64,000 nt of DNA from Rhineura floridana (GCF_030035675.1 NC_084480.1:20231263-20295262), one strand, 5' to 3'. Numbered from the stretch's first letter, positions 21,745 through 34,552 are shown. A program made the numbers and translations. The notes: generated by a model from the sequence alone, not told the origin.

Positions 21745-24283
21745 TCCCCAACAGCAAAGCCACTGAGACAAAGACCTCAATGGATGATTGAAGAAACTCT
21801 TCAAATGGTTAAAGAGAGAAGGAAAGCAAAAGGAGATAGAAACACAGTCAGAACCCTAAATGCAACAATACAGCGACTAGTACGTAGAGACAAAGAAAAC
21901 TATTACAATAGTTACTGTATAGAAATAGAAGAGGACAACAAAAAGGGAAGAACAAGAGTCCTATTCCAAAAGATTAGAGAAATTAAAGGGAAATTTAAAC
22001 CACGAGTAGGGATGTTGAATAATCAACAGGGGAACACACTGATTGACTGAGATGAAATAAAAAGAAGATGGAAACAATACACTGAAGAACTCTATAAAAA
22101 AGATGCACGGATGACAGATTCATTCACGGAGGAACCACATGATGAAGAACCAGAAATTTTAGAATGTGAGGTAAAAGCTGCTCGTAAAATACTTGGAAGA
22201 AACAAATCACCAGGAACAGATAGCATACAAATAGAGTTGCTACAAGCTACTGAGACTGAATCTGTCCAAATTTTGACAAAAATGTGTCAAGAAATATGGA
22301 AAACTAAAGAATGGCCCACAGACTGGAAGCGTTCAATATATATCCTACTTCCAAAGAAAGGGGATCCCAGGGAATGCAGTAATTATCGAACTATTGCCTT
22401 AATATCCCATGCAAGTAAAATAATGCTCAAGATTCTACAACAAAGGCTCTTACCATATATGGAGCAAAAAATGCCAGACATCTAAGCTGGATTTAGAAAG
22501 GGAAGAGGCACCAGAGATCATATTGCAAACATACGTTGGATAATGGAACAGAGCAAGGAATTTCAGAAGAAAATCACCCTGTTCTTTACAGATTACAGCA
22601 AAGCCTTTGACTGTGTAGATCATGAAAAACTATGGAATGCTTTAAAAGAAATGGGGGTGCTACAGCATCTGATTGTCCTGATGCGCAACCTATACTCTGA
22701 ACAAGAGACTACTGTAAAGACAGAATATGGAGAAACCGATTGGTTCCAAATCGGAAAGGGTGTGAGACAGATGTGTATTTTATCACCCTATTTGTTTAAT
22801 CTGTACGCAGAACATATCATATGGAAAGCGGGATTGGACCAAGATGAAGGAGGTGTGAAAATTGGAGGGAGAAATATCAATAATTTAAGATATGCAGACG
22901 ATACCATACTATTAGCAGAAACCAATAATGATTTGAAAAGAATGCTGATGAAAGTTAAAGAGAAAAGTACAAAAGCAGGACTACTGCTGAACGTCAAACA
23001 GACTAAAGTAATGACAACAGAAGATTTATGTAATTTTACAGTTGACAATGAGGACATTGAACTTGTCAAGGATTATCAATAGCTTGGCACAGTCATTAAC
23101 CAAAATGGAGACAATAGTCAAGAAGTGTCAGCTCTTCACTGAGACAGCAGTGTCGGTGGGGGTGCAGGCAGGGCTGGAGATTCCTTGGTAATTGCCAGGC
23201 CGTAAGTCCTCAGCCGGCAGCTTGGCTATAAATCTGCCAGGCTAGCAAGGAGGAAGCAAGATAAGGGCAGAGGCCGTTCAAAGCTTACGTGCCAAGCCAG
23301 AAAGCCAGAAGAGACGTCAGTGAAGGTCCAGGTCTAGTTTGCCAAGAGATCAGTCCAAGTCAAGATTCAGGGGATAGGAAGTCACACAGTGGTCACGCCT
23401 GACGTTGTAGTCAGCAACAAGCTGAAACCAAGGTTTGGCTTTTAAGGAGCAGGTTTGTCAGCAGGTGTGAGCCATCAGCGTTTTGGCCTTAAGTGGACAG
23501 GTCTGCCCCTCTTCTGCCTGACCTTCTGTTGTCTACGTTCTGCAGGTGAGGGGGGGAGTATCCTGTTCACTGTGTGCGTCTGGCTGAAGGGCTTCAGCTG
23601 TGTCTGGGGTGCTCTGCAGCTGAGGGGGAGAAGGAACTGGGTTCTCAGGAGTTTCCTTCATTTCTCCTTCTGGGTCTGCTGCTGTTACTCCCAAGTCATC
23701 CTCGTCTGATGAGTCCTCTGACGGGGCCATGACAAGAAGTCAGAAGAAGGCTAGGAGTGGGGAGGGCAGCTATGAGAGAACTAGAAAAGGTCCTCAAATG
23801 CAAAGATGTATCACTGAACACTAAAGTCAGGATCATTCAGACCATGGTATTCCTGATTTCTATGTATGAATGTGAAAGTTGGGCAGTGAAAAAAGCAGAT
23901 AAGAGAAAAATCAACTCGTTTGAAATGTGGTGTTGGAGGAGAGCTTTGCGCATACCATGGACTGTGAAAAAGACCAATTGGGTGTTAGAACAAATTAAAC
24001 AGAAATATCACTAGAAGCTAAAATGATGAAACTGAGGTTATCATACTTTGGACTCATAATGAGAAGACATGATTCACTAGAAAAGACAATAATGGTAGGA
24101 AAAACAGAAGGGAGTAGAAAAAGAGGCAGGCCAAACGAGATGGATTGATTCCATAAAGGAAACCACAGACCTGAACTTACAAGATCTGAACAGGGTGGTT
24201 CACGACAGATGCTCTTGGAGGTCACTGATTCATAGGGTTGCCATAAATCGTAATCGACTTGAAGGCACATAACAACAACATAC
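21745..24283 (+). pseudogene. BovB (RTE clade) LINE ORF2 remnant, longest copy
   Basis: This is a reverse transcriptase/3' segment lacking the endonuclease. One reading frame runs from about 21754 to 23125 with only three in-frame stops: TGA at 22048, TAA at 22483 and TAG at 23080. Blocks in order are GRNKSPGTDSIQIELL, WPTDWKRSIYILLPKKGDP, NYRTIALISHASKIMLKIL, FTDYSKAFDCVDHEKLWNAL, LSPYLFNLYAEHII, NLRYADDTILLAE and KQTKVMTTEDL. A solo LTR splits it at 23126-23734. The C-terminal part (AMRELEKVLKCKDVSLNTKV, MWCWRRALRIPW) follows until a frameshift near 24010. The 3' end is the classic GGGTTGCCATAAATCG, GACTTGAAGGCAC with an ACAACAACA tail. Confidence 0.92.
23126..23734 (-). mobile_element. Solo LTR in BovB (Gypsy or retroviral type, fossil)
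   Basis: The termini are the inverted TGTCA and TGACA. Five-base flanks AGAAG at 23121-23125 and 23735-23739 are identical. BovB continues on both sides, so both edges are exact. Read on the minus strand it opens TGTCATGGCCCCGTCAG, with a TATA-like TTAAAAGCC midway. At 609 bp it is a recombination product lacking any interior. It is younger than the BovB it sits in. Confidence 0.85.
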
Positions 24284-24963
24284 CTGTGTTAAAATTATTA
24301 TTAGATTTTATACCTGTCATTTATAAAATAACTTTAAAGGCAGTGGGCTTCCTATGTTTCAGTTCTGAACCCCTCTGCCTCTCACTCACAGGAAAGCCAA
24401 GGCTATTATCTTATATCCACTTACCTGGATTAAATACACAAAGATTTGCTTCTAAGCAGAGAAATGTATACTGTTGTACTCTAAGTTAACTATCCAGTGA
24501 ATTCTTAATGAGTGCCTAGACTTCAGCTCCTGCCCAGCAGGAGACATACCTAAGCTTCTTTGCAAAGTTTTCACCTTTTACATTTGCCACAGGGGTGGGC
24601 GGTTGAAGGATTCTTTAACATCCACCCACACTTATCGTGTAGTAGAATTTTCAGAACATATCTTCTAAGGATTACCTGCTCTCAGATGAACCCACCACAG
24701 GAAAGATGCATTCCAAGGACTAGAAAATTAGACAGGAGCAGGAAAAAAAGTGCATTAAAGGAAAAAGGAAACCAGCAGCTCTTTAGGACCCTACGGATTC
24801 CTGTAGTTGGGTTCATTAAAAATACAAAACCTCACTTGTCAATCACAGCTCTGGCTAAAACCATTGAAAGATGGGAGCAACCTGGCTGGGTCGTCTCAAA
24901 GAAAGCACTGAGGTTGCCTACACATTTTGCTTTATAACTTTTGTCTTAGGAGGGCTAGAGACT
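24284..24963. other. No recognisable gene
   Basis: A 125-codon plus-strand frame (24560-24937) resembles no known protein and has no supporting signals. Confidence 0.45.
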
Positions 24964-24990
24964 CTGCTGCTGCTGCTGCTGCTGCTGCTG
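24964..24990 (+). repeat. (CTG)9 tract
   Basis: Nine uninterrupted CTG units. It is the first of three CAG/CTG-type tracts within 1.4 kb. Confidence 0.95.
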
Positions 24991-25579
24991 TCATTCGCCT
25001 TGGTGCAGGTATTCCAATTGCACCATTATAATCTGGTCATGGTTGAATGGAAAAGCTGCTAATGATGATCGTGCTGTCTTTCACAGATGCTTAGCTGCAA
25101 TTACTGCTCTTCTTACTGAGGAACCCCTGATGAGTCCCAGAGTTCCTTGGAACACAGTGTGCCATTTGGAAACTAGCATGGGCAGCTAGATGAGAATGTG
25201 CTCCTAGAGTTTGCATTTCTTTCCATCCTCTGTTTCTCAATCAACACAACAGGCATATCTTGTTTCACTTGGAGGGTGTTCAAGAACATGACAAATTGCT
25301 GAGCATTAGGATGGATCTAGTGAACACATTGTTTTCTGGGCTTACCAATGGTCCTGAGAGATAGCACTCTGTTGGGGTAACATAGGAAAGGAGATCAAGC
25401 TATTCAGTTAAAGAGCCAATTTGGTTATTATGGCACATGGGAACAGAAGAGGAGAGCTTTTGTCTAGATCAAGTGTCATTGCACAGGGCAGAGTGAGTTG
25501 CTCCAAGTTTCTGTGGTGAGGCAAAATAGCAGAATCGTTAACATGGGGAAATTTTCATGTGCAGCAAGGATGGCTCTTA
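24991..25579. other. No recognisable feature
   Basis: No coding region or named repeat was seen. Confidence 0.5.
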
Positions 25580-25791
25580 GGGAAGGGCCATCCTTCAGTG
25601 GTAGGGCATCTGCTTTGCATGCAAAAGGTCCCAGGTTAAATCCCTGACATCTCCAGGTAGGGCTAGGAGAAACACCTCGGAGTAACACCTGTCTGACACC
25701 CCGGAGAGCCACTGCCAGTCAATGTAGACAATACTGAGCTAGATGGACCCAGGGCTTGACTTGGTATAAGGCAGCTTCCTCTGTTCCTATG
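25580..25791 (+). mobile_element. tRNA-Ala-headed SINE with CR1-like tail
   Basis: The head shows CTTCAGTGGTAGGGC (A box), GCTTTGCATGCAAAAGG (Ala TGC anticodon arm) and GGTTAAATCCC (decayed B box). The body has CATCTCCAGGTAGGGCTAGG. The 3' end is CTAGATGGACCC then AAGGCAGCTTCC with CTATG, resembling the CR1 end at 62490-62554. Confidence 0.88.
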
Positions 25792-25942
25792 TACAGTTGT
25801 AGTGACAAGGACCTTCATCCATCCTGATCCCAGCTAGGGGAAGCAGGTTTCCACATTTGGATCCTTCAATGGATGGGATCGCACTGTGCAAAGTTCCTTT
25901 CCTGATCCAGCGTGCATAACCAGGCCAAAAAATTCTCAAACT

Positions 25943-26128
<186 letters not shown>

Positions 26129-26318
26129 CTCTCCTTCCCTGGGCAACGATGTTCTTCCTGCAGGCACTGGGTCTCCCAGGCCACCTCAGCCAGCTGGCTT
26201 ATGTATCCCTCCAAAGAGGGACAGGTGGTAAGAATCAGTCCTGGCTGGCTGGGTACCTGGGGCCTGGTCCTGCCAGGCAGAAGTCCCTCAGGGAAGGATG
26301 GTGGAGGTGGTGGTACTG

Positions 26319-26339
26319 CAGCAGCAGCAGCAGCAGCAG
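26319..26339 (+). repeat. (CAG)7 tract
   Basis: Seven uninterrupted CAG units, about 190 bases beyond the long tract. Confidence 0.95.
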
Positions 26340-28675
26340 ACTGAATTTAATCTTCTGTTTTACAGCTGAACACCTGATTGGAGTGATTCAGAATTTTCTG
26401 ATACACATGTGAAAGCCATGTGTACAGTAGAATCAGATCTCTGGTTCAAGATAACACTAGATTTACCACTATACTACTACTCCTACCACCTTGATGACTT
26501 TATATGTGCATGGCAGTTTACCAAATAAGTAGAAATGGCGGTCACATCAACGGAATGCATGTTTTTAGAGAATAGCATATCTATATAATCAGAGCAGGTA
26601 TCTACAATCAGTTAGGGATGGGCTTTATTTATCCAGAAGAGACTTGGGCTGCTGGGGACATGTCCTCCCCGATTCACAGGACATTTTGCCAATGTTGTGG
26701 GATCAGGAGAAATATGTGCATTGATTTGGGAAGGCTGTGTGTGTGTAGCAGGGCAAGTGGTAGTAATGATGACCTATTCCCCCCTTTTAACCAGCCAGTT
26801 AACCAGCATTGGCAAGAGCTCTGATGGTGTCACCTGCTAGCCAATTACTACCAGTGACCATTACATTGTCCTCAAATCATTTCACATACGTTTGTGTACC
26901 CACTCCAGGGGGTTAGACTTGCCACTTTCATCTGCCCCGAATTACCAAATCATTTCAGTGAACCAGGAAACAGCATTTCTAGAGAGAGATGCACCACGCA
27001 AGCAACTGGCGTGAGTTTGAAAGGTGGCTAGCAGCAAGTAGGCTTCACTATTATGCCACAACGTTCAGAGAAGGAAGGAAAGGGGTTACACTGACTGCAG
27101 AAAGTGTGGACAGGAAAAGTTATTATTATTTTTAAAAAAAGAAACATCAGGGAGGAACCCAAAAGCTCAAACAACTGGACAATCAAAGTAACCACTAATG
27201 GAATATGCACACACACAGAGAGAGGTGCAGAGTGAAGTGCACTAACCACAGAAAAGCAGCAATGCAAGGGAAAAGGAAATACGAAAGTGCCAAATGTTTC
27301 CCTACAAGGTTTTAACAGTCGAGAGATCCCATTGCAAACATAATGTACCTTTGTGTAAAGCAGGGAAAACATTGGACAGGATTTTGTGAGAGTACTCAGA
27401 AACAAGCCAACAGACCTGTTTCAGTATGCTTTGTCTTGTAAAGAAGATGTTTACTAAAGACATGAGAATGAGAAACCATATTTCAATACACTGATAGAAG
27501 TCTACAGGAATGTGTAGGTATGTGTCACCAGTAACATATAAGACACCACTTAAGGAAGGCCTATATGACACGCTGTGTGGACTGTCCCACAAGCCTGAAC
27601 AATGAGCACTTTGCCCAGTGTTGATCTTGGCCAAGGTTCCAGAAGACCCTAAACTCTGTTCACATATTTCCTCCCAACATATGGCTGATGCATGGAGGAT
27701 GGGGTAGCACCATGCCTCTTCCCCCCTTCCCCAACATCATTTGCCAGCCAACCCACCTGTTGAATGTGGGCATCTGCAGAGAGTCGCCTCTGAGAGAGAA
27801 GCCACTCATATGTATGGTCTCTGCATACCCCCAATTGCACAGGGGTCACACTGAGCACATATACATGTTCAGCTCCTCCTACATAGAAGGCCCCTTTGCA
27901 GACGTTGAGTGTGAATGCACAGACATTGGAGGTGGAGGCACACATGATATCAGGGCAGAGCCAGCGATGCAGTCCTGCCTTCTTATCCACACATGTTTTA
28001 TGTGTGATTTAACAAGTAAATAGGGTTCTGATTGCTGGATTATCCATTTCTGGCCTTCTGTTGGCTCCTAGCAGGCCAACTGAAGGCCAGCAGAATGATT
28101 AATCAAAGGAACAGAGGAAACAACAAGGCTTCTCGAAAGAGTGGCAAGCTCAAATGTTTTCCTGGGCCCCAAAGCTGCAAAGGGCATACTGCTGCAAGCG
28201 CTCTGCCATTTTCACATTGCATGGAGCACCCAAAAAGGGCAGACACAGCAGGAAAAAAAATCTGCCATTTGCACACCTCACCTCTCATCCATAAGGTGTT
28301 CCACAGGGGACGCTTTGCTCAAGCACCTGAAGTCGGCACTGCACCTGCGAACAATCACTATGCAGCTAAACAAAAACAGAAAAACACAGCGTTTCCTTTT
28401 TATTTACAAGAAATGAAATATTGTCAAAATGGCAGGTGCCAATTCCTCACCCCCTAATACAGTTGGATTTGGGCAAAGTGCATTGGACATAGAATGCTCC
28501 AAGATCTCTACATTTACTTACTGTTTGACCGGCACTCGTATGTTAGGTTGCCTTTGGACTATATTTAAGTTACCTCCTGAAGAATTCGACTGCACTGCGG
28601 ACCAGATGCTACAAAGGGTAAGTGGTGTAAAATTATATACTGACAACTTCATAATTTGGGCACTGTCATCAGGAA
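26340..28675. other. About 2.3 kb without a recognised feature
   Basis: Open frames of up to 141 codons (for example 28032-28457 on the plus strand and 27028-27405 on the minus) overlap one another on both strands. None resembles a known family. This is the longest stretch in the window free of recognised mobile DNA. Confidence 0.5.
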
Positions 28676-28870
28676 CACAGGGACATAGGAAGTGGCCTTA
28701 TGTCAAGCCAGATCACTGGTCCATCTAACTCAGTATTGTCAACACTGATTGGCAGCAGCTCTTCAGGGTTCCAGAAGGAGCACATTACTGCCTTGCCTGA
28801 AGATGCCAGGGATTGAACCTGGAACCTTCTGCATGCAAAGCACATACTCTACCACTGAGCTACAGCTCTT
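28676..28870 (-). mobile_element. tRNA-Ala-headed SINE with CR1-like tail
   Basis: The minus strand starts AAGAGCTGTAGCTCAGTGG, with TGCTTTGCATGCAGAAGG and the B box GGTTCAATCCC. It ends near GGCCACTTCCTATGTCC. Both internal promoter boxes are well preserved. Confidence 0.88.
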
Positions 28871-29064
28871 ACACATAGTATATTGTCAACATGTCATGGA
28901 TTTGAAGTCCCCAATGCACCATATTCCTTCTTCTTGGGGTCTTTTCCAGTGAAACTGACTAGCAGTTTACTCAGGGCAGACAAAAGAAAGTACTATTTTG
29001 GATAAATCATACTGTTGCCTGTTCCCTTCTCTTGATTACCATCTATGGGAAGGACTGTAGGTTA

Positions 29065-29234
29065 GGGGAAGAGCCATAGCTCAGTGATGCAGGCATTCTT
29101 TGCATGCAGAAGGTCCAAGGTTCCATTCCTGGCATCTCCAGGTAGGGCTGGGAATGTCCCGTCTAAAACTCTGGAGAGGCACTGCCAGTCAGTGTAGACA
29201 ATACTGAGCCAGATGAACCAAAGGTCTGACTCTG
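29065..29234 (+). mobile_element. tRNA-Ala-headed SINE, 3' end lost
   Basis: The head is GAAGAGCCATAGCTCAGTG, with TTCTTTGCATGCAGAAGG and a decayed B box (GGTTCCATTCC). It runs to GTCTGACTCTGGCTGAAT, where the large foldback at 29235 begins, so the usual TTCCTATG end is missing. Confidence 0.82.
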
Positions 29235-29324
29235 GCTGAATACACACCATACATTTAAAGTACCCCTCCCCCAAGAATCCTGGAACTGTTGCTTGTTAAA
29301 GATGCTGGGAACTGTAGTTCTGTG

Positions 29325-29440
29325 CAGAGCTTGGAAAAGTTACTTTTTTGAATTACAACTCCCATCAGCCCAATCCAGTGGCCATGCTGGCTGGGGCTGA
29401 TGGGAGTTGTAGTTCAAAAAAGTAACTTTTCCAAGCTCTG
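29325..29440. mobile_element. 116-bp hAT foldback MITE, copy 2
   Basis: It is nearly identical to the copy at 11623. The left flank GTTCTGTG (29317-29324) recurs at 29638-29645, after an intervening SINE. The original 8-bp duplication is therefore intact but displaced. Confidence 0.88.
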
Positions 29441-29637
29441 TTGACAACCATATGAAATTCTGCTATTGGAATTTAACATAGGAAGCTGCCTTATAATGAG
29501 TCAGGTGATCGATCGATCTAGCTTAGTGTTATCTGCAGTGACTCTCTAGGAGGCCAGGGTTTTAGACAGAGAGTCTCTCCCAGCCCTATTCAGAGATGTA
29601 GGGATTGAACATGGGATCTTTTGCATGCAACGCTCTG
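29441..29637 (-). mobile_element. tRNA-Ala SINE inserted at the tip of a MITE
   Basis: It is a 5'-truncated SINE. It is flanked by GCTCTG on both sides (29435-29440 and 29632-29637), the last bases of the MITE, so it entered the MITE terminus with a short target duplication. Its 3' end carries the same extra stretch and GATCGATCGATC phrase as the copy at 1728. Confidence 0.78.
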
Positions 29638-29874
29638 GTTCTGTGAGGTGTAAACTATGGTTCTCTGGATTCTTTTTTTTTTTTAAATAATTTTTATTCA
29701 AATTTTTCAAAAGACAAACAAAACAAAGTCAAAAAACATAACAATACAACAAAAAAATAAAAAAAAATAGTTGACTTCCGATTTGTCGCAGATCCGCTAT
29801 AAGTATATAATATACATCAAACCTGTCCCTTAATGTATACATACAGGATCACTTTTCTCCATAGGCTGTCTTAG

Positions 29875-32800
29875 TTAATCGTCAAATCCCAATATCATCA
29901 TTTTATTTTGATCTTTCAACAAAAAGTCTAAGAGAGGCTTCCATTCCTTAAGAAATGTATCTGTCGATTTTTCTCTAAGTAGACATGTCAATTTATCCAT
30001 TTCTACTAAGTCCATTAATTTCAATAGCCATTCTTCCGTTGTTGGTGTTGATTCCATTTTCCACTTTTGTGCATATAATAATCTTGCTGCCGTAATCATA
30101 TATAATATTATTCTTCCATATTTCTTTTCTATTTGTTTATCCATAAAACCCAATAAAAAAAATTCTGGTTTTGACTGAATATTTATCTTTAGAATTTTTT
30201 GCATCTTCCTACCTATCTGTGCCCAAAATGATTTTGCCTTTTTACACAGCCACCACATATGATAAAATGATCCTTCTTGTTGTTTACATTTCCAACAAAC
30301 ATTAGAAACATTACTATACATTTTTGACAACTTTTCTGGAGTCATGTACCAACGGTACATCATTTTATAGAAATTTTCTTTAAGATTATAGCATAGTGTA
30401 AATCTCAAGCCTTTTTTCCACATATTTTCCCATTGATCCATTTGTATGTTATAACCAAATTTTTTTGCCCACTTTACCATACACTCTTTTACTTGTTCTT
30501 CCTCCATATCCATTTTCAGTAAGAGTTTATACATTTTCGCAATTATATTTTCATCATTTGTACACAATCCTATTTCAAAATCAGATTTACTTATTTCAAA
30601 CCCATACATTTTCTTGTCCATTTTATATCTTTCTAACAATTGTAAATAGGCAAACCATTGAAAACTATATCCTTCCTTTGTCAGTTGTTCTCTCTCTTTC
30701 ATTATATATTCTCCATGTACATTTTCTAATAGTTCTTGATAAGTTAACCATTTCTCTTTTCCAGCCATTTCTCTTCTGTAAAATGCTTCTTGACTTGAGA
30801 CACATAATGGTATTTTCGAATAAAACCTTGGTTTATATCTATTCCATATTTTCAACAGAGGACGTCTTATAAAATGATTGTTAAAGTCTACATTTACTTT
30901 TACTTTGTCATACCATAGATATCCATGCCATCCCCACTTCAAATTATGGCCCTCCAAATCCAATAGTCTTTTATTCCTCAATAAGATCCATTCCTTTATC
31001 CAGACTAGACAGCAGGCAGCAAAATAAAGTCTCAGATTTGGTAATCCCAGTCCTCCTCTTTCTTTGGCATCTTGTAGTAGTTTAAATTTAACTCTTGGTT
31101 TTTTTCCTTGCCATACAAATTTAGAGATATCTTTTTGCCATTGTTTAAAAGGTAAATCAGAGGATATTACAGGTATTGTTTGAAACAAAAACATCATTCT
31201 CGGTAATACATTCATTTTTATCACAGATATTCTACCCATTAATGACAATTGTAGTTTATCCCATTTTAGCAAATCTTTCTTAATCTCTGTCCATAATTTT
31301 TCATAATTATTATGAAACAACTTTGAATTTTTATTTGTCATAATGATACCTAAATATTTCAACTTTTTCTCTATTGTAAAATCTGTCTTGTCCATTAACT
31401 CTTTCTGTTCCCTTAAAGTTAAATTTTTCACCAACATCTTTGTTTTTTGATTGTTGATCTTAAATCCTGCTAACGGTCCAAATTCTTTTAATTTGTCCAT
31501 CAATACATTAATTCCTTCCAAAGGGTTTTCTAGTACAATTATCAAATCATCAGCAAATGCTCTCAATTTATATTCTTCTTTTTTTATCTTTAATCCCGAA
31601 ATCCTTTTATCTTGCCTTATATCTCTAAGCAGCACTTCTAAGACCAGAATAAATAAAAGGGGAGATAATGGACATCCCTGTCTTGTACCCTTTTGTATTT
31701 CACATGAATCCGTTAAATCTCCGTTAACAATTATCTGAGCCTTCTGAGATGTATAAATCGATCTAATCCATTTTATAAAATTGTCTCCAAAATCCATTTG
31801 CTCCAAAACCTGAAACATAAATTTCCAATTCAAATTATCAAATGCTTTTTCAGCATCTAAAAAAATCAAAGCTGCTTGTTTATCATTTCGTTGTTCTAAA
31901 TGTTCCAACACATTCAAGACATTCCTGACATTGTCACGTAATTGTCTTTTAGGTAAAAGCCCTGATTGATCTTCCTGGATAAATTGTTGCAATATTATTT
32001 TCAATCTTTCTGCCAAGATCATTGTAAAAATTTTATAGTCATTATTCAATAGAAATATTGGCCGATAATTTTTTGTTTTAGTTAAATCTTGCTCCTCTTT
32101 AGGTATTAATGTTATATTAGCATTTTTCCAACTATCCGGTATCTTTCCCTCTTGCAGAATAAGATTCATTGTAGACTGTAAAGGTAGTAAGAGTTCTTCC
32201 TCCAAACATTTATAATACATTGCAGATAACCCATCTGGTCCTGGCGCCTTTCCTAATTTAATTTTGTTTATAGCTTCAGATATCTCTCTTGATGTAATAG
32301 GGCCATTAATAGCTTGTCTCTGAAAGTCTGTAATTTTAGGCAAATTCTGTTTAGATATATACTCTTCTATTTTTTCAGATGGAATTTCCTGACACTTGTA
32401 CAATGTTGAATAATATTGATGAAAAATCTTTTTGATTTTTACATTATCTGTCAACGTCTCATCTCCTTCTTGTATCTTTAAAATAATATTTTTTGACGTT
32501 CTTTTCTTAATTTATATGCTAACCATTTCCCTGGTTTATTTCCAAATTCAAAAGTCCTTTGTTTAGCAAAATTTAGTTTCCTTTCAATTTCTCTAACTGT
32601 CAGCATTGATACTTGCTTCTGTAACATTTTAATTTGATTTACAATAGAAACTTTAGTTGGATTCTTTTTCAATTCTTCCTCTTTTTGTTTTATTTCTTCC
32701 AAAATTAATTGCATTATCTGTTGTTTCTTTTTTTTAATTCAGAGTTACATTTAATAAAATATCCCCTCATAAATGCCTTACTTGTATCCCAAACGATATT

Positions 32801-33634
32801 TTCATTTGTTCCTTTATGTAAATTATGTTCAAAAAACTCTTTTAATTTCTTCTTACATTCTTGTACTACTTTGTCATTCTGTAATAAAGATTCATTTAGT
32901 CTCCATCTAAATCCAAGATTTTTTTTTTTTAAAGTTAATATCACAGGATTGTGGTCCGAAAAAGTTTTTGGTAATATATCCATTTTAAAAATATCCTTCG
33001 CTAGAATTTTAGACATCCAAATCATATCAATCCTCGAGAATGTTTTGTGTCTTTCTGAAAAATAAGTAAATTCCTTTGCGTTATCATTTATATATCTCCA
33101 GGTATCCACCAATTCTAAATGTTCCATCAGTTCAAAGCAAATCTTCGGTAATTTACCCTGTGTCTCTTTAATATTTTTTTCAGAAAGTCTATCAATTTTT
33201 GGTGAGATTACCCCATTCCAATCACCCATGACGCACCAATGATCATATGAAAACTCTGACAATTTTTCCATAAGTCCTGTGTAAAACCTTGTTTTATCTT
33301 CATTGGGGGCATAAATACCCACTATCAAAATGTTTGTACCCTGTAAAGTAATTTCAACCCCCACAAATCTACCGCTATCATCCAGTAATACCAATTTAGG
33401 AAGCAATTGTGGGTTAATGTAAAGAACAACTCCATTTTTTTTTTTTGGTCCAGCCGAAATAAATTCTTCACCCAAATTTTTACAAATCAAATATTTGGAA
33501 TCTTTCTTCTTAATATGAGTTTCTTGTAAACAAATTATATCCAATTTTAATTTTTTCAAATAATGAAACACTTTCTTTCTCTTCTGCGCCGTGTTGGCTC
33601 CATTTATATTCCAAGTTAGATATTTGTAATCCAT
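29875..33634 (-). pseudogene. L1 ORF2: endonuclease and reverse transcriptase, two frameshifts
   Basis: The protein would be about 1,250 residues, the usual L1 ORF2 length. The apurinic-type endonuclease (first 240 residues) keeps its signature positions: TWNINGAN, LQETHI, GIYAPNED, MGDWNGV, SRIDMIW and FSDHNPV. The reverse transcriptase has GKAPGPDGLSAMYYK, FLDAEKAFDNLNW, KGTRQGCPLSPLLFILVLE, AFADDLIIVLE (FADD active site) and KYLGIIMTN. The C-terminus has a CX2CX8HX4C knuckle (CWKCKQQEGSFYHMWWLC). The frame is broken twice, each by one base missing from an A run (plus-strand T runs near 32728-32735 and 32490-32495). There is no in-frame stop otherwise. Both breaks are of the kind that homopolymer miscalls can create. 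Confidence 0.93.
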
Positions 33635-33649
33635 CTTTAAGCGTGTATT

Positions 33650-34552
33650 TTAAAATGTGCCTGATGCTCCTTTTAATCCATCATCTTCCTTCCCCTCCTC
33701 TGCATGTTCTTGTTGACTTTGTTTCCCAGGAATTATATCCATATCTTTGAGTTTATCTTCTTCCATGTCTTTTGAAGCTTTTCTCAAGAAGTCCCTTGCT
33801 TTTTGAACAGTATTCAATCTATATTTCTGTTGTCTGAATGTAAAGATCACTCCTTCTGGAACATCCCATCTAAATTGAATTTTGCATTGCTTAAGTTTTT
33901 CTGTAAAGAAAGCATATTCTTTTCTCTTACGTAAAAGTCTAATAGGAATTTCTTTCATCACCAGTATTTCCTTACCATCAATTTTAAAGGTATTTTTAAA
34001 GTGTTGCTGTAATACCATATCTCTGGTCGTCTTCTTTATAAAGTGAACAAGCACATCTCTTGGAATTTTTTTCATTGTTGCATATCTGGAATTAATTCTA
34101 TAAACTTTGTCTATTTCAAATTTCATCCGATCTTCATTCAAATCCAGAAATTTTACTAAAGCATTAACAATTTTATCTCTGATGTCTTCACCTGTTTCCT
34201 CAGGGATTGCACGGAATCTCAAACAATGTTCTTTATTTCTCATGTCAGTCACAGCCATATAGTCCAAGTTTTTTTCTAATTCCAGATTTAATATATCTGT
34301 TCTATTCTCCAAGATTTGTACCTTTTCTTTAGTATTTTTTGCATCCTCCTTTATTTGCCCAATTGTCCCTTTAATCTCATCCACTTGTGTTTTAATATAG
34401 TCTTTTATATCTATCAATTCAGTTTTAATTTCCTGTTTTATATCATTAATCCCTTCCATTATTTTTTGAAACATATCTGGGGGTATAGCCCCTTCCTGTG
34501 GGTCAATTGAACCTCTTCGCTCCTGGGCCTTAGTTGCTTTTTTAGTTGTCAT
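33650..34552 (-). CDS. L1 ORF1 protein (RNA-binding chaperone), intact frame
   Basis: A 300-residue open frame with the layout of L1 ORF1 proteins. The basic N-terminus (MTTKKATKAQERR) is followed by a heptad-like coiled coil at roughly residues 30-95, rich in I, K and E (INDIKQEIKTELIDIKDYIK). An RRM-like middle comes next (about 100-195, with CLRFRAIPEETGEDI). The basic C-terminal domain runs to about 265 (RLLRKRKEYAFFTEKLKQC, IFTFRQQKYRL), with an acidic tail. In known L1s this trimeric protein coats the L1 RNA and is needed for retrotransposition. The frame has no stop, and ORF2 starts 15 bases downstream. The start is the first ATG in frame after a long untranslated leader. Confidence 0.92.
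   Translation of the reverse strand: MTTKKATKAQERRGSIDPQEGAIPPDMFQKIMEGINDIKQEIKTELIDIKDYIKTQVDEIKGTIGQIKEDAKNTKEKVQILENRTDILNLELEKNLDYMAVTDMRNKEHCLRFRAIPEETGEDIRDKIVNALVKFLDLNEDRMKFEIDKVYRINSRYATMKKIPRDVLVHFIKKTTRDMVLQQHFKNTFKIDGKEILVMKEIPIRLLRKRKEYAFFTEKLKQCKIQFRWDVPEGVIFTFRQQKYRLNTVQKARDFLRKASKDMEEDKLKDMDIIPGKQSQQEHAEEGKEDDGLKGASGTF

Noticed and set aside
23533-23730. An acidic open frame of about 65 codons on the minus strand
   Set aside because: It lies wholly within the solo LTR and begins at the LTR edge, so there is no basis for calling it a gene.
25580-25660. tRNA-Ala genes at the heads of several SINEs
   Set aside because: A and B boxes are present, but the acceptor stems do not pair and each runs into a common SINE body.
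28032-28457. A 141-codon plus-strand frame
   Set aside because: Other frames are also open across it, residue use looks random and no domain is visible.
29500-29520. GATC repeats as a regulatory site
   Set aside because: The phrase is shared by two SINE copies and is best explained as part of that subfamily.
30465-30872. A 135-codon frame on the plus strand within the L1
   Set aside because: It is the antisense of the L1 ORF2 and simply reflects its AT-rich composition.
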